A DNA stretch of 7,214 nucleotides from Gammaproteobacteria bacterium (lineage in GTDB: Bacteria > Gemmatimonadota > Gemmatimonadetes > Longimicrobiales > Gaopeijiaceae). Below, piece by piece: positions 6,114-7,214 of the stretch (position 1 is its first letter; each line of letters begins with the position of its first letter). Location of the stretch: contig VYDD01000348.1 in NCBI GenBank assembly GCA_009843625.1, positions 1 to 7,214 on the forward strand. The letters are read 5' to 3'. Position numbers and translations under genes: made by a program. Under the pieces are notes generated by a model that saw only the letters and a program-made list of their open reading frames with translations, had not been told where the DNA came from and did no database searches.

Positions 6114-7085
6114 TTAGTCGATGGCACCGTCGGGCGGCAGGAGCCGATCGGCGATCGCGGCGATCTCCTCGGCCTCGCGCCAAGCCCGCTCCAGGCGCCA
6201 CAGCTCGCCTTCGAGCGCGCGCCGCTCATCCTCCTCATGGAGGGCCATCTCCAGCGCGAGCCGGACCGGACCGGGCATCCTGACGAGGGAGCCGGGAGCC
6301 CCCTCGCGCAGATAGCCTTCGCTTCGGACGGCGATCTGCTCGAGGAATGCGTGCGCATGCCCGCGTTCACTGATCTCCGAGACGGCGGCCTCCACCGTGC
6401 GCGCCTCGCCGCCAAGAGCGTTGAGGGCTGGGAGCGTGGCTCGGAGCACGCGCAGCGCGTCCTCTCCTTCAAACCACTCCGCCGAAGTGATGTCGAAGCG
6501 CTGAGGCAGCGCCAGCACCCGAAAGAGAGACTCGTCGTCGGTCGGCCGGATGCGCATCTCACGGAGACCACGGGCGCTCATCCGCCTGAGCAGCCCATCT
6601 TCCGGCCGAAAGCGGATTGAGGGACGAACGTAGTTCAACAGATTCACCCAGTAGGCTCCCTCGAAGGCCAGGAGCGCACCCACGGCGCCTCCCGCGACGC
6701 CCGCCACGGCCACGCCACCGGCCAGCCCCAAGCCTGCCACGGTCCATCGCACGATGGTGTGCCTGCGCCTGCGGCCGAACTGGTCCCCGTAGCGCCAGGC
6801 GGCGAACTCCGCCCGCAGCGGCTTCCCGATCCGCACCAATTCCAGGCCCTCGGGGTGGCGCGCCAGGCCGATGTTCTCCGAAGACATGCGCATGCGGGTC
6901 TCGCGAAACAGCTCTTCGCATGCCTCGACCGCTTCCCAGCGTTCCTCGAGCGGCGTCAGATTCCAGCGCTCGCAACTCCGGCATACGACCCAGAGACGTC
7001 CCCTGGCCGCGTCGAAGGCCAGCCGCCGCCCCACTGGAAAGGTCTCGACAACCTCGTTGGCGCCCAGGGAGCGCTGGCAGAACAT
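6114..7085 (-). CDS. Conserved-type protein of unknown function with zinc-ribbon-like N-terminus and a membrane segment
   Basis: 323 residues. Cysteines at 3, 35 and 38 (CRSC), together with the in-frame TGT codon just before the ATG (giving C-M-F-C), look like a four-cysteine zinc ribbon. The rest of the N-terminal block (GANEVVETFPVGRRLAFD, then LWVVCRSCERWNLTP) has the look of a conserved family, and I recall similar hypothetical proteins in Gemmatimonadota, but I cannot name it. Residues 111-145 are hydrophobic and very Gly/Ala-rich (GLAGGVAVAGVAGGAVGALLAF), enough for one membrane span or a tight hairpin. Residues 274-315 are rich in Glu, Arg, Leu and Ala and should form a long helix or coiled coil. 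There is no signal peptide, so the zinc ribbon is presumably cytoplasmic. The start is a problem: no Shine-Dalgarno precedes the ATG at 7085, and the nine codons upstream (back to a TGA at 7115-7113) contain no ATG, GTG or TTG. The gene is codirectional with the oxidoreductase gene, 96 bp away; a functional link is not evident. Confidence 0.78.
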   Translation of the reverse strand: MFCQRSLGANEVVETFPVGRRLAFDAARGRLWVVCRSCERWNLTPLEERWEAVEACEELFRETRMRMSSENIGLARHPEGLELVRIGKPLRAEFAAWRYGDQFGRRRRHTIVRWTVAGLGLAGGVAVAGVAGGAVGALLAFEGAYWVNLLNYVRPSIRFRPEDGLLRRMSARGLREMRIRPTDDESLFRVLALPQRFDITSAEWFEGEDALRVLRATLPALNALGGEARTVEAAVSEISERGHAHAFLEQIAVRSEGYLREGAPGSLVRMPGPVRLALEMALHEEDERRALEGELWRLERAWREAEEIAAIADRLLPPDGAID

Positions 7086-7214
7086 ACATGGGGTATGCGG
7101 AACGTCAGAGGCTCAAATCACGGCAGGAGATCGCGTAAGTTCAATCAGGGCTGCACGATCCGCCACTCCTGCCCTTGGGCTGGACACTGCTGGACCGTGC
7201 CCGAATGACCGGAA
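7086..7214. other. Upstream region without a confident gene
   Basis: This 129-bp edge region holds the leader of the zinc-ribbon gene. All three minus-strand frames are open from the window edge for at least 60 bp. The frame ending with the TGA at 7147-7145 (...QEWRIVQP) has the highest third-position G+C of the three by hand count and could be the last 22 codons of an upstream gene, but it is too short to support. No tRNA, hairpin terminator or clear promoter is visible. Confidence 0.3.

Noticed and set aside
7145..7214. C-terminal tail of an upstream minus-strand gene ending QEWRIVQP
   Set aside because: Only 22 codons are available and all three frames are open here, so coding cannot be told from chance; mentioned in the edge-region entry only.

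Overview
This is a GC-rich (roughly two-thirds G+C by eye) bacterial chromosomal window. All credible genes lie on the minus strand, so transcription runs from high to low coordinates. The protein types suggest Gemmatimonadota or a related high-GC, Gram-negative-type phylum: a BIG2 plus plant-type LRR lipoprotein-like protein, a Tat-exported Gfo/Idh/MocA oxidoreductase, a DUF1080 protein, and a zinc-ribbon membrane protein with a CxxC/CxxC pair. That placement is from recalled family distribution, not from any search.

Layout in transcription order. (1) 7214-7086: no gene firmly called; possibly the tail of an upstream gene plus a leader. (2) 7085-6114: a 323-residue protein of unknown function with a zinc-ribbon-like N-terminus, one glycine/alanine-rich hydrophobic stretch and a charged helical C-terminus. 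Its only usable ATG leaves out the first cysteine of what looks like a CxxC pair. (3) 6113-6018: a 96-bp gap with a possible weak promoter. (4) 6017-4596: a 473-residue Gfo/Idh/MocA-family oxidoreductase with a perfect twin-arginine motif. (5) 4596-271: a 1441-residue secreted mosaic protein made of three BIG2 immunoglobulin-like domains, two separately capped leucine-rich-repeat modules, and a metzincin-like zinc metalloprotease domain (HELGHSMSLMH plus a downstream DLMSYC Met-turn). It starts by a stop/start overlap (TGATG) with the oxidoreductase gene. (6) 254-1: the first 84 codons of a secreted DUF1080 (3-keto-disaccharide hydrolase-like) protein, 16 bp after the previous stop and cut off by the window edge.

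How the genes may work together: Tat-exported Gfo/Idh/MocA oxidoreductases and secreted DUF1080 proteins are known neighbours in 3-keto-sugar pathways, where one oxidises or reduces a glycoside at C3 and the other cleaves the keto-glycoside. Here a very large adhesin/protease-like protein sits between them with tight, apparently translationally coupled spacing. The odd feature of this window is therefore an LRR-BIG2-metalloprotease embedded in what otherwise looks like a periplasmic keto-sugar operon. I see no tRNA, rRNA, CRISPR array, insertion sequence or phage gene. The very long open frame on the plus strand (1-3048) is best explained as an antisense shadow of the LRR gene.
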